DNA from: DSVQ01 sp964484765
GTDB taxonomy: Bacteria; Planctomycetota; Planctomycetia; Planctomycetales; Planctomycetaceae
Length of the DNA stretch: 64,000 bases
Assembly (NCBI GenBank): GCA_964484765.1
Contig: CAZAGI010000022.1
Span: 1 to 64,000, forward strand
Reading direction: 5' to 3'
Position 1 is the stretch's first letter. Each line of letters starts with the position of its first letter. The translations under genes and the position numbers were made by a program. The notes under the pieces are model-generated. The model was not told the origin of the DNA. It searched no databases and was given only the letters and a program-made list of their open reading frames with translations. This document shows, piece by piece, positions 1-11,289 of this stretch.

Positions 1-2861
<2,861 letters not shown>

Positions 2862-3002
2862 CGAAACGGAACCATCCGTGAAGGAAAGAGGTCAACGCCG
2901 GTTCACGTGATTGTAGACGGCGGCGATGCGACGGCAACTGAACGAGCACCGATTAGCGTCCGAGGTCAGCGGGGTCGCCGGTCCAATGCCGTGATCTCGT
3001 CG

Positions 3003-3031
3003 TTGACCGGGCTTCGCGTGCGGTTTACTTT
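3003..3031 (+). promoter_or_regulatory. Possible sigma70-type promoter
   Basis: TTGACC (3003-3008) and TACTTT (3026-3031) are spaced by 17 nt, about 45 nt upstream of the small membrane protein at 3075. The -10 match is weak, so this is only a candidate. Confidence 0.25.
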
Positions 3032-3074
3032 GACAGGGTCTCGCTCTTCCTCCCCAGCCTCGGGAAGCTTGCTC

Positions 3075-3305
3075 ATGGGTCGCGCGATTGTGGTCATGGT
3101 CTCGACGCTGCTGTTTGGCTGCTTCGGACTCTTCGTAGCATGGCTCAATGTGCAGGCCATTCTCGCCGGCAAGAGCGAGAGTTATCGCCAAACGGAGTAT
3201 ATCATTTTGAGCTACAGTGTCGGCCCGCTGCTCGGGGCGTCGCTGGGGTTTTCGCTATGCCTCTTTGCGATGTACCTTTTCTCGCCACAGCGCAAAGTGA
3301 ACTAA
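3075..3305 (+). CDS. Small two-TM membrane protein of unknown function
   Basis: A 76-residue protein. Two hydrophobic helices are visible (about residues 4-28 and 45-69), separated by a polar segment with KSESYRQTEY, and it ends in a short basic tail. No family is recognised. It is divergent from uvrA with 213 nt between the two starts. The ATG at 3075 is chosen because a transmembrane helix begins directly after it, whereas the sequence upstream in the same frame is Ser/Arg-rich and not membrane-like. It could be a stand-alone inner-membrane protein. There is no context that assigns a role. Confidence 0.55.
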   Translation: MGRAIVVMVSTLLFGCFGLFVAWLNVQAILAGKSESYRQTEYIILSYSVGPLLGASLGFSLCLFAMYLFSPQRKVN

Positions 3306-3345
3306 CGCCCTTGACTTGATGGAAGTGTCGATCGCTTCCACGCGG

Positions 3346-4926
3346 TCAGCGGGAATGCCCGGCTCGTAATCCTTTTGGAACACAACGGCGTTCGACCAGT
3401 TCGAACAGCAGCTGCACAAGAATGGCGAGCACCGCGGCCGGGACGGCTCCCTGAAGAATGAGCCGCGTGTTGTTCAACCGGATGCCGTTCAAGATCGGCT
3501 GACCATATCCACCGGCCCCAATCAGCGCCCCGATGGTGGCCGTACCGACGTTGATCACCGCGGCGGTTTTGATGCCCGCGAGAATCATCGGCGACGCAAG
3601 CGGCAATTCGATCCGCCACAATCGCGCTGCTGCCGGTAAGCCGAGGACCTCCGCAGATTCTTTCAGCGCCGGCGACATGCCGACGAGGCCGGAATAGGTG
3701 TTTCGCACGATCGGCAGGAGGCTGTACAGAAACAGAGCCATGATCGCGGGCCAGTAACCGATCCCAAGCAAGGGAATCATGAACACCAGAATCGCCATCG
3801 ACGGGATCGTCTGCACGACGCCGATCACGCCCAGAATAAGCTGCCCGAATTGTGCCGGCAGTTTCGCGGCGGCAATCCCCAATGGCACCGCCATCACGAC
3901 AGCGGCGGACAGCGAGACAATCACGAGGCAGATATGATCCCAAGTGGTCGTTGCCAGCCGATCGACCCATGAATCGCGTTCCAACTCCAGCGTGAGGCCG
4001 AATTTGGAACGCAGGTAATCCGCCGCGACAACCCGCTCCGGTACTCGGTCGAGTTTGGCTCGGGCATTCAACTCGATCATCGTGCTGTCGTCGAAGTGCC
4101 CTGCGAGATTTTGGAACGCGGCGAAGACTTGGGGAGCGCGCTCAGGCAGGTCGCGACGGTACAAGATCACGCAGAAATATTGCGGAAAGTAACCCCGATC
4201 ATCGGTCAGGACGCGCAGCTTATGGAAGCGAATTTCCGCGTCCGTTGAATTCAGATCGGTGACATCGATCGAATTCGCTTCCAGAGCGCGGTACGCCAGA
4301 TTGTGTTCCATTCCCGTGGGGGTCTGCGGCAACCGGTAAGATTGCTTCAGGCCTGGCCAGCCATCGTTGCGCTGCAGGAATTCATCGCTGAGCCCCACCC
4401 GCAGCGTGGGATGTTGCCCGAGATCGGCGATCGAACGAATCTGCAGATGCTCGGCAATTTCCTCTTTCATGCCGATGGCGTAAGTGTTGTTAAAGCCCAG
4501 GCGCGCCGACATACCGATGCCGAGTTTTTCCAGGGCTTCGCGCATTTGGTCATCATTGCGAACAGATTGACCGTGCAGTAATTCCTGGGTGATGGTGCCG
4601 GTGTAGTCGGCGTAGGCATCAATGTCCCCGGTCTGCAGCGCTTTGAAGACGATTTGTGTGCCACCCAAGGCGGCCCGGTGTTCGGCTGCCGCACCTGCGT
4701 GTTCAGCCAGCAAGGTGAGCATTTCGCCGAGAATCACGCCTTCGGTAAGGGCTTTCGAACCGATGCGAATGCGGACTGGTTCCGCATGGACTGGATTCGC
4801 GAGCAACAGCGAGCCAAGCAGCACCACACTGCGAAGTGCCCAGGGAAAATAGAACGGTTCCAACGCGAGCAGACGGGTTTTGGCCAGATTCTCAATACGA
4901 AAGCGCGGAGTGGTATCACGTCGCAT
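3346..4926 (-). CDS. Fused substrate-binding/permease protein of an OpuC/EgtU-type ABC importer
   Basis: Predicted importer component for a quaternary amine or similar small cationic solute. A signal-like hydrophobic stretch (about residues 32-48) is followed by a cluster-F-type binding domain with IGSKALTEGVILGEML and AYADYTGTITQE (about 50-320). A six-helix permease domain then follows, with the EAA-like loop ESAEVLGLPAAARLWRIELP near residue 435. The binding domain is N-terminal and the permease C-terminal; in the fused OpuA/OpuC and EgtU proteins I know, the order is the reverse. The start at 4926 (ATG) overlaps the end of the upstream ATPase by 11 nt, which suggests translational coupling; a GTG at 4944 is the alternative. 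The substrate (betaine, choline, ergothioneine) cannot be decided from sequence. Confidence 0.85.
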   Translation of the reverse strand: MRRDTTPRFRIENLAKTRLLALEPFYFPWALRSVVLLGSLLLANPVHAEPVRIRIGSKALTEGVILGEMLTLLAEHAGAAAEHRAALGGTQIVFKALQTGDIDAYADYTGTITQELLHGQSVRNDDQMREALEKLGIGMSARLGFNNTYAIGMKEEIAEHLQIRSIADLGQHPTLRVGLSDEFLQRNDGWPGLKQSYRLPQTPTGMEHNLAYRALEANSIDVTDLNSTDAEIRFHKLRVLTDDRGYFPQYFCVILYRRDLPERAPQVFAAFQNLAGHFDDSTMIELNARAKLDRVPERVVAADYLRSKFGLTLELERDSWVDRLATTTWDHICLVIVSLSAAVVMAVPLGIAAAKLPAQFGQLILGVIGVVQTIPSMAILVFMIPLLGIGYWPAIMALFLYSLLPIVRNTYSGLVGMSPALKESAEVLGLPAAARLWRIELPLASPMILAGIKTAAVINVGTATIGALIGAGGYGQPILNGIRLNNTRLILQGAVPAAVLAILVQLLFELVERRCVPKGLRAGHSR

Positions 4927-5659
4927 GTTGCAGTTCCGGTACACGCTGTGCTTGTAGAAACCGCGTCACAAAGGGGTCGGCTGGTCGAGCGGCGAGATCT
5001 TGCAGCGTCCCGCGTTGAACGATCCGCCCGTTCCCCAGCAGGACGATCTGATCGCCCAGAAAATCGGCTTCCCCCAGATCGTGTGTCACCAGAATGACGG
5101 TCTTGCCGAGCGATTGAAAAATGCGTTTGAGGTCGTTCTGCAGGTCGTAACGAACCAACGGGTCGAGTGCGCCCATCGGTTCATCGAGCAAGACCACATC
5201 CGGGTCGAGCATCAGCGCCCGCATGATGCCCAGCCGTTGACGCTGCCCGCCGGACACCTGCGCGGGATAACGCGTCAACACTTCCCGCGGCAACTGCGTC
5301 AGTCCCGCGAGTTCTTCGATGCGCGCCTGAATCCGCGTCGGCTCCCAGCGCAGATGCGAAGCCAGCAGCCCGACGTTTTGCGCCGCGGTCAGATGCGGGA
5401 ACAGGCCGCCATCCTGCAGGACAAACCCCAGCCGTTGCCGAAACGCCTGCAAGCCATCTTTGGTGATGATGTTCCCGTCGAAGCGGACTTCGCCCTGGTC
5501 GGGTTCGATCAACCGAACGATGATGCGGAGCAGCGTGCTTTTGCCGCAACCGCTGGGGCCCAGCAGCACCGTGGTTTTGCCGCGCGGAAATTCCAGCGTC
5601 GTGGGTTCCAGGACGCGCTGGCTGCCGAACGATTTTGCGACATTTTTCAATTCCAGCAT
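4916..5659 (-). CDS. ABC transporter ATP-binding protein (OpuC/ProV-like)
   Basis: A 247-residue nucleotide-binding subunit that powers the importer encoded just downstream. It shows Walker A GPSGCGKST (about 34-42), Q-loop VLQDGG, signature SGGQRQR, Walker B VVLLDEP, a D-loop and the switch His in VTHD. It has no C-terminal CBS domains, unlike OpuCA or ProV, so the osmotic sensing those domains provide is missing here. Its stop overlaps the start of the fused binding/permease gene, and it begins 12 nt after the acyltransferase stop, so the three form one operon. Confidence 0.9.
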   Translation of the reverse strand: MLELKNVAKSFGSQRVLEPTTLEFPRGKTTVLLGPSGCGKSTLLRIIVRLIEPDQGEVRFDGNIITKDGLQAFRQRLGFVLQDGGLFPHLTAAQNVGLLASHLRWEPTRIQARIEELAGLTQLPREVLTRYPAQVSGGQRQRLGIMRALMLDPDVVLLDEPMGALDPLVRYDLQNDLKRIFQSLGKTVILVTHDLGEADFLGDQIVLLGNGRIVQRGTLQDLAARPADPFVTRFLQAQRVPELQHAT

Positions 5660-5671
5660 CCGCAGGGCTTT

Positions 5672-6889
5672 CTATGCCTGAGTTGTCGGCAGGACCGTGC
5701 TCGGGGGATGGGCATTGATCTCGTTCAGCAAGCTTTGGACCTGTTGTTCGAAGCGATTGGTCCATTCGGGCACGCTCGGTTTGCCTTGCCGGCCGTCGGG
5801 CATGGTCATCGGTTCGCCAAACTGGACAACCACCGTGCGTTCTCCGCGAATCGCCGGATAGTCCGCTTTCAGCACGTCTTCCTCGAATTTGTCGAGCGTT
5901 TCGGCGATGCGTTCGATCACCGGGCGTTCGGCGACATAATCTCCGGGGTAACTGTAGAGTTGGATCACGAAGAACAGATCTTCCAGCTCGGACTGAAGTT
6001 CGCGGCGGTCCTCTGCTGTCAGCGAGTCCTGTTCCAGCGCTGCAATCACCGCCCGGCGAACGTCTTTCACACGTTCCGGGATTTCGGATGGTGGTTTTGT
6101 GACAGCACGCTTTTGTTCCAGGCCCCGCAGAACATGATCGGCCAAAGCGCGAACGCGTTCGGTGATGGAACCCGGTTGCGGTTGTCGCAGATATTCCAGT
6201 TCCTTCAAGGCGAGCAAACCCTCGGCGAAACGATAAATCCGTTCTGCCAGTCCCAATTCGGTTGCCGGACGCCAGTGCAGGCTTTCCTCGAGTCGGGCCA
6301 TCAGCCGTTGCAGTTCGGGACTGGGGTCCTCGACGTAAAACGACTTCACGGCACAGGGAATCGTCAGGATCGGGCGATCACTGCGCTTGGCGGCGGACAA
6401 CGCAATCGCGGCGGCCCCGTCACGAAACGGACTGACGCGATCATTGTGATGGTAAATGTCGCCCTCGGGGAAAATCACCAGCGGATGCGTCCCCTTCTGC
6501 AGGATCTCCACCGACGTCTTGAAGGCCTGCAAATCGTTGCCTTCGCGATTGATGCTGTAACACCCGTGGCGCTGCAGCATCCACCGATCGAACACGCCGC
6601 TCATTTCGAAGACTTGCCACGCCGTGAGAAAGTGAAACGGCTTGCCCAGCCTGTGAGATGTTTCGATCAGCACGTAAGAATCATAGTGAAACGAATGGTT
6701 GGGGGTGATGAGGGCACCCACCGGTTGCTGCAGCGCGGTGGCTGCGGTTTCCAGTCCACGAACTTCCACATGGCGGATCTTCTGTCGACGGAGATCGCGC
6801 TGGATCAGCGGCCGCATCAACCGCACGATCCACGGTGTCATCCGGGGTTCCCACCGTCGCGGCGGGGTCTGGAAAGGTTGTCGATTCAT
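5672..6889 (-). CDS. Lysophospholipid acyltransferase-like protein (PlsC family)
   Basis: A 405-residue protein with an N-terminal acyltransferase domain: NHSFHYDSY (the HxxxxD motif, near residues 63-71) and FPEGDIY (near 140) are the two key PlsC motifs. These proteins move an acyl chain to a lysophospholipid or a related acceptor at the cytoplasmic face of the membrane. The C-terminal ~200 residues are mostly charged and helical with no recognised domain, making the protein longer than a typical PlsC (about 240). It is the first gene of the ABC importer operon, an unusual pairing. I infer the acyltransferase activity; the acceptor is unknown. Confidence 0.8.
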   Translation of the reverse strand: MNRQPFQTPPRRWEPRMTPWIVRLMRPLIQRDLRRQKIRHVEVRGLETAATALQQPVGALITPNHSFHYDSYVLIETSHRLGKPFHFLTAWQVFEMSGVFDRWMLQRHGCYSINREGNDLQAFKTSVEILQKGTHPLVIFPEGDIYHHNDRVSPFRDGAAAIALSAAKRSDRPILTIPCAVKSFYVEDPSPELQRLMARLEESLHWRPATELGLAERIYRFAEGLLALKELEYLRQPQPGSITERVRALADHVLRGLEQKRAVTKPPSEIPERVKDVRRAVIAALEQDSLTAEDRRELQSELEDLFFVIQLYSYPGDYVAERPVIERIAETLDKFEEDVLKADYPAIRGERTVVVQFGEPMTMPDGRQGKPSVPEWTNRFEQQVQSLLNEINAHPPSTVLPTTQA

Positions 6890-7221
6890 GAACTTGGGTA
6901 CGGATGGCGGTGCCGAAGTGTCGACGAACGCGTGTCTACGATACGCCGCCAGGCTGCGGTTTCCTACTCATCATACATTTGGGACAAACAATGTGGCCGA
7001 ATCGCTCATTCCGGCTTCCCGTAAAGCGGATGTTGTTCTCACTGCCGGAGATCCGTGTCTCTGCGGCACGGAATCATCCCCAGGTGGCCATTTCGCTCCG
7101 TGTCTGGTGAGAAATATTTGAAAAGTCGCAGTGGCGATTGTCGATTGCCCGATCCGTCGTTCGACAATGGGGTGACGTTCGGTTTCTGTATGACTGTTTC
7201 TAACACCGAAGGAGATGAACG
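6890..7221. other. Divergent intergenic region
   Basis: 332 nt between the acyltransferase operon and the secreted protein at 7222. It must hold promoters for both directions, but no convincing -35/-10 pair was found. It contains the inverted repeat listed at 7137-7168. No further gene was seen. Confidence 0.5.
7137..7168. promoter_or_regulatory. Inverted repeat, possible operator
   Basis: ATTGTCGA (7137-7144) and TCGACAAT (7161-7168) form a perfect 8-nt inverted repeat with a 16-nt spacer, 54 nt upstream of the start at 7222. The centre-to-centre distance of about two helical turns would suit a dimeric regulator. Confidence 0.35.
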
Positions 7222-7755
7222 ATGATGCGACGAGTTCTGACAGGCGGGCTGCTGGTGATCCTTTCCTTGTCGGCGATCGCCGAGGACAAGCACAACCACT
7301 CGGCAAGCACCGCCACCAATGCCGGACTGGAGAAAATGAAGGCACTGGTGGGGACCTGGGTGGCCGCGGACAAGGACGGCAAGCCGACGGAAGAAGTGGT
7401 CTCCGTGATCAAGTTGACAGCAGGCGGATCCGCAGTTCAGGAAACCATCTTTCCGGGTCAGCCGCATGAAATGATCTCGATGTACACTGCCGACGGCCCC
7501 GATTTGGTGATGACGCACTATTGCATGCTTGGTAACCAGCCGCGGATGAAGGCAAACCCGAAAGCGACAGCCAATCGCATCGATTTTCAGTTCGTCGGCG
7601 GCGGGAATCTTGACCCCAAAAAGGACAAGCACATGCACGCAGCGACGCTGACCATTGTCGATGCGGATCATCTCGAAATTGAAGGCATCGGCTGGGAAAA
7701 CGGTGCACCCGCCAAGGAAATGTGCAACGGGATGAAACTCGTCCGCAAAAAGTAA
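7222..7755 (+). CDS. Secreted protein of unknown function (DUF1579-like fold possible)
   Basis: A 177-residue protein with a short signal peptide (MMRRVLTGGLLVILSLSAIA) and a His-rich mature start. The LVGTWVAADKDGKP segment and the following beta-rich pattern look like the lipocalin-type 'ALxGTW' proteins common in planctomycetes; this is inference. A strong ribosome-binding site GAAGGAG (7208-7214) lies 7 nt from the ATG. The second ATG (7225) is equally possible. The protein ends KLVRKK. A tight hairpin follows the gene at 7793. It appears to be monocistronic. Confidence 0.8.
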   Translation: MMRRVLTGGLLVILSLSAIAEDKHNHSASTATNAGLEKMKALVGTWVAADKDGKPTEEVVSVIKLTAGGSAVQETIFPGQPHEMISMYTADGPDLVMTHYCMLGNQPRMKANPKATANRIDFQFVGGGNLDPKKDKHMHAATLTIVDADHLEIEGIGWENGAPAKEMCNGMKLVRKK

Positions 7756-7792
7756 CGCGGATTCTATCGGAACTGTCCGCGATGTTTCTGAT

Positions 7793-7820
7793 GAGCGGCA
7801 CGGTGAGCGCCGTGCCGCTC
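7793..7820. terminator. Strong GC-rich hairpin after the secreted protein gene
   Basis: GAGCGGCACGG (7793-7803) pairs perfectly with CCGTGCCGCTC (7810-7820) around a 6-nt loop, 38 nt after the stop at 7755. There is no T-tract on the plus strand, so it may be a repeat element or an RNA-stabilising hairpin and not a classic intrinsic terminator. Confidence 0.5.
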
Positions 7821-7835
7821 CCGAAACGGTAATGG

Positions 7836-7940
7836 GTCAGTTTGATGAGTCGGGGCAGGGGCCCTGACCTATGGCTGACAAGGACATCGGAAATTCTTAG
7901 GTCGGGGCCCCCGCCCCGACATTCCTGTGTCCAAACTGAC
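7836..7940. repeat. Long palindromic element (105 nt)
   Basis: The outer arms GTCAGTTTG (7836-7844) and CAAACTGAC (7932-7940) are exact inverted repeats. The inner arms 7849-7870 and 7899-7920 match as reverse complements at 20 of 22 positions and are very GC-rich. A 28-nt centre separates them. No protein-coding signal was found. Confidence 0.75.
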
Positions 7941-8061
7941 GCACGAAACTCACCCCATCCCTTCGACTGGACCGCGCCCGCACGACAGATTACCGTGCCC
8001 ATCGAATCCATCGGTGTCGGTTTGCGGTCGTCTTTTGGCGGCCGAGTCACGGGGCGAATGT

Positions 8062-11000
8062 ATGGGAAGCGCACGCAGTCGAGCACCGTCCATGCCCGCG
8101 ACTCGGAGTCATATCACTACCGGAAATGGTTTGCGGGCGAGTCCGGGCAGCAGGCGGTACCAGTCAGTTGGTCGTTGTTGGATACTGGTGATTGTGCCAT
8201 GGCTCTGGGGGGGCTTGAGCGTCGCGGTTGCACAGGACCGAAAGCAACCGGTGATTGACGCGCCGCTCGCACCGGCGGAAGCCGCCCGCACGATGGCCGT
8301 TCCCGACGGCTTTCATGTGACGTTGTTTGCCGGTGAGCCCGATGTCAAGCAACCGATCGGGTTCTGCATCGATGATCGTGGGCGGTTGTGGGTCGCCGAG
8401 GCGTACAACTATCCCAAACACGGGGCAAAACCCGGCGATCGGATTGTGATCTTCGCGGATACCGACGGCGATGGTCGGTTCGATCAACGAACCGTTTTTT
8501 ACGACCGTCTGAATTACGTCACGGGAATTGAAGTCGGCTTCGGCGGGGCATGGGTGATGTCGCCGCCGAATTTCTATTTCATCCCGGATCGCAACGGCGA
8601 CGACCAGCCCGACAGCGACCCGGAAATCCTGCTGGATGGTTTTGGCAACCACGCCAACGCGCACAACCTTGCCAATGGTTTCGCGTGGGGACCGGATGGC
8701 TGGTTATACGGCACGCATGGACGCACCAACTGGTCATTGTTGGGGAAACCGGGAACGCCGCGCGAACAGCGCGTCACATTTGACGGCGGTGTCTACCGCT
8801 ATCACCCGGTCCGCCATGTGTGGGAACCGTATGCCGACGGGACGACCAATCCCTGGGGCATCGATTGGAACGATGTCGGCGAAGCTTTCATCTGCAATTG
8901 CGTGAATCCGCATCTGTTCCATGTCATATACGGGGCCCATTACGAACCATGGCGGAATCGCGAGTCGAGCGGGTATGCCTACGAGCGCATCCCCACAATT
9001 GCCGATCATTTGCATTTTATCGGCAAAGGAAACTACCACGCGGGCCTTGGCACGGCGGAAGAGGACGCAGCCGGTGGCGGGCATGCCCACTGCGGAACGA
9101 TGGTTTATCTCGGCGACAACTGGCCGGAGCGGTATCGCAACACGCTCTTCACGAACAACATTCATGGACGGCGGATCAATAACGACCGGTTGCATCGGGC
9201 TGGTTCGGGCTATTCGGCATCCCACGGCTCCGATCTGATGCGGTCGCAGGATCCGTGGTTTATGGGGGTCACGCTGCGTTATGGACCGGACGGTGCGGTG
9301 TTTGTCAGTGACTGGTCCGACACCGGTGAATGCCACAGTCTCGTCAACACGCGGCGGGAAACCGGCCGGATTTACAAGATTTCGTATGGGAAATCGGCCG
9401 CGAAACCAGTGGATTTAGACCGCTTGAGCAATGACGAACTGGTTGCGTTGCAGACACATCGCAACGACTGGTTCGTGCAGCACGCCCGCCGTTTGTTGCA
9501 GGAACGTTCTGCGGCTGGCGACAACATGACGGAGGTCGCCCAGCGGTTGGTGGCGATGTTCCAGTCCGAAGATGATGTCCCGCGGAAACTCCGGGCTCTG
9601 TGGGTCCTGCACGTCATCGGACGACTGGACGCGGGATTTCTGATTCAACTGTTGCAGCATGACAACGAATCGGTACGCGCCTGGGCGATTCAGTTGCTGT
9701 GCGAGCCACCACAACCACCCGCAGAGGCTTTGATCCAGTTTCGTGAATTGGCGACGAACGACGATTCCGCATTGGTCCGGCTGCGCCTCGCCAGCATGTT
9801 GCAACGGCTTTCGCACGCCGATCGATGGCCGATTGCCGAAGCGCTGATGCGGCATGCAGAAGACGCGGAGGATGCCAACCTACCCCTGATGATCTGGTAT
9901 GGCGTCGAGCCTCTCATTCAAGGCGACTTGAGCCGCTATGTTGAATTAGCGTCTTTGACGCGGATTCCCCTGATTGCGCGACACATTGCCCGCCGCGTGG
10001 CCGATGCCAGCGAGCAAAGGGTCGGTCTGGAATTGCTGATTCGGCAATTGGGAAAAGCCGACGGCACACAGCAAGCCGAGATCCTGGCCGGGATGATCGA
10101 AGGTCTGGCAGGACGTCGCCGTGTTGTCATGCCCGAGTCGTGGTCCGCCGCATTTGCGAGCCTGCAGGCATCGAAACTCGCGGAAGTGCGAGACCGGTCG
10201 TTGCGATTGGCGCTCATTTTTGATGATCCCGGTGCGTTGACGGCGTTGCGCCGGATTGCGGCCGATGGCACGCAACAAGCGATCGCACGGAATCAGGCGG
10301 TGCAGGCGTTGGTCACCAAACAAGCGGACATCGCGCCGCTGTTGTTGAAACTGGCCCGCGATCCGGACACACAACGCGTTGCCATTCGCGGCCTGGCTGA
10401 GTACGATCATCCCGATATCGCGACTGAATTGCTCGCGGTTTATAAAGCGCTGGATCCGGTAGCGCGGCAGGATGTGGTGCAGACGTTAGCCGCACGGCCA
10501 AAATGGGCGAAGGCCCTGCTGGATGCTATCGAAGCGAGGTCGGTGGAGCGGAGTGACGTGACCGCATATACCGCTCGGCAGCTTTACAACCTCGGCGATG
10601 AACAGCTCAATTCCCGCCTCAAATCGCTGTGGGGGGAACTCCGCACGACCTCCGCGGAAAAGACACAGCTCATCGCTACGTACAAGCGACGGTTGACGCC
10701 TGACGCGCTATCCCGTGTGGATCGGACTGCGGGTCGCGCCGTGTTTCAGAAGAACTGCGCGAATTGCCATCGCTTCTTTGACACGGGCGGCAGCATCGGT
10801 CCCGACATTACAGGCTCGCAGCGCACCAATCTCGACTATCTGCTGCAGACCTTGATCGATCCAAGTGCTGCTGTGGCCAAAGATTATCAACTCCAGATCG
10901 TCATGACGTCCGCCGGCCGTGTGATTACCGGGATGGTTGTAGGTGAAACCAAGACGGCGCTGACACTGCAAACGGTCAATGAAAAAGTGGTTGTGCCTCT

Positions 11001-11163
11001 CGCGGAAATTGAAGAACGCGTGACCTCGCCCTTATCGATGATGCCGGACGGCATCTTGCAGACGTTAACGGCAGACCAGGTGCGAGAATTGTTCGCCTAT
11101 CTGATGGGAGCGGAGCAGGTGCCGCTTCCCGCCGAAGGCGACGCCCTCCGTCGCCCGCAGTGA
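8062..11163 (+). CDS. PVC-type membrane-bound dehydrogenase with HEAT-like region and C-terminal cytochrome c domain
   Basis: A 1033-residue exported protein. After a long basic N-terminus, a hydrophobic signal/anchor WILVIVPWLWGGLSVAVAQ is followed by a beta-propeller domain (about 70-450) with FCIDDRGRLWVAEAYNYP and DTDGDGRFD, typical of the TIGR02604-like 'membrane-bound dehydrogenase' of planctomycetes. A helical HEAT-like region (about 480-830) comes next. The haem domain has C899-A-N-C902-H903 followed by a G-x-IGPDITG motif and a conserved C-terminal fold (TIGR02603-like). Probable role: oxidising a sugar-like substrate in the periplasm and passing electrons to the haem; the substrate is unknown. 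The ATG at 8062 is preferred because upstream in-frame starts fall in the palindrome at 7836-7940; 8092 is another option. A paralogue with extra domains lies at 59574. Confidence 0.88.
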   Translation: MGSARSRAPSMPATRSHITTGNGLRASPGSRRYQSVGRCWILVIVPWLWGGLSVAVAQDRKQPVIDAPLAPAEAARTMAVPDGFHVTLFAGEPDVKQPIGFCIDDRGRLWVAEAYNYPKHGAKPGDRIVIFADTDGDGRFDQRTVFYDRLNYVTGIEVGFGGAWVMSPPNFYFIPDRNGDDQPDSDPEILLDGFGNHANAHNLANGFAWGPDGWLYGTHGRTNWSLLGKPGTPREQRVTFDGGVYRYHPVRHVWEPYADGTTNPWGIDWNDVGEAFICNCVNPHLFHVIYGAHYEPWRNRESSGYAYERIPTIADHLHFIGKGNYHAGLGTAEEDAAGGGHAHCGTMVYLGDNWPERYRNTLFTNNIHGRRINNDRLHRAGSGYSASHGSDLMRSQDPWFMGVTLRYGPDGAVFVSDWSDTGECHSLVNTRRETGRIYKISYGKSAAKPVDLDRLSNDELVALQTHRNDWFVQHARRLLQERSAAGDNMTEVAQRLVAMFQSEDDVPRKLRALWVLHVIGRLDAGFLIQLLQHDNESVRAWAIQLLCEPPQPPAEALIQFRELATNDDSALVRLRLASMLQRLSHADRWPIAEALMRHAEDAEDANLPLMIWYGVEPLIQGDLSRYVELASLTRIPLIARHIARRVADASEQRVGLELLIRQLGKADGTQQAEILAGMIEGLAGRRRVVMPESWSAAFASLQASKLAEVRDRSLRLALIFDDPGALTALRRIAADGTQQAIARNQAVQALVTKQADIAPLLLKLARDPDTQRVAIRGLAEYDHPDIATELLAVYKALDPVARQDVVQTLAARPKWAKALLDAIEARSVERSDVTAYTARQLYNLGDEQLNSRLKSLWGELRTTSAEKTQLIATYKRRLTPDALSRVDRTAGRAVFQKNCANCHRFFDTGGSIGPDITGSQRTNLDYLLQTLIDPSAAVAKDYQLQIVMTSAGRVITGMVVGETKTALTLQTVNEKVVVPLAEIEERVTSPLSMMPDGILQTLTADQVRELFAYLMGAEQVPLPAEGDALRRPQ

Positions 11164-11289
11164 TGACTCCCACAGTCCCTACGCTTTGGGTTAGTATTTT
11201 GGTTGACTGGTGAACAGATTTTCGTTCTCCGTAGCGACCATCGTGTTCCGATGGCCGACCGAATCACTTCGAAATTGCCAAGATCAACC

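Larger units (their letters stand above)
7756..8061. other. Intergenic region carrying two palindromic elements
   Basis: 306 nt between the secreted protein and the dehydrogenase. Nearly the whole first two thirds consists of the hairpin at 7793-7820 and the long palindrome at 7836-7940. No gene is supported here. The open frame that continues upstream of 8062 runs through the palindrome and is not believed to be translated. Confidence 0.6.

Noticed and set aside
5000..7024. A 674-codon plus-strand open frame across the ABC ATPase and acyltransferase
   Set aside because: It runs antisense to two genes with clear catalytic motifs (Walker A/B, HxxxxD) and shows no recognisable domain; it arises from the high G+C third-position bias.
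7927..8061. Upstream extension of the PVC dehydrogenase from a GTG
   Set aside because: It runs through a palindromic element and encodes no signal-like sequence; the ATG at 8062 fits better.
11164..11289. Possible ECF promoter before the first sigma factor
   Set aside because: Only TGAAC with a 14-nt spacer to CGTA was found, which does not fit the consensus.
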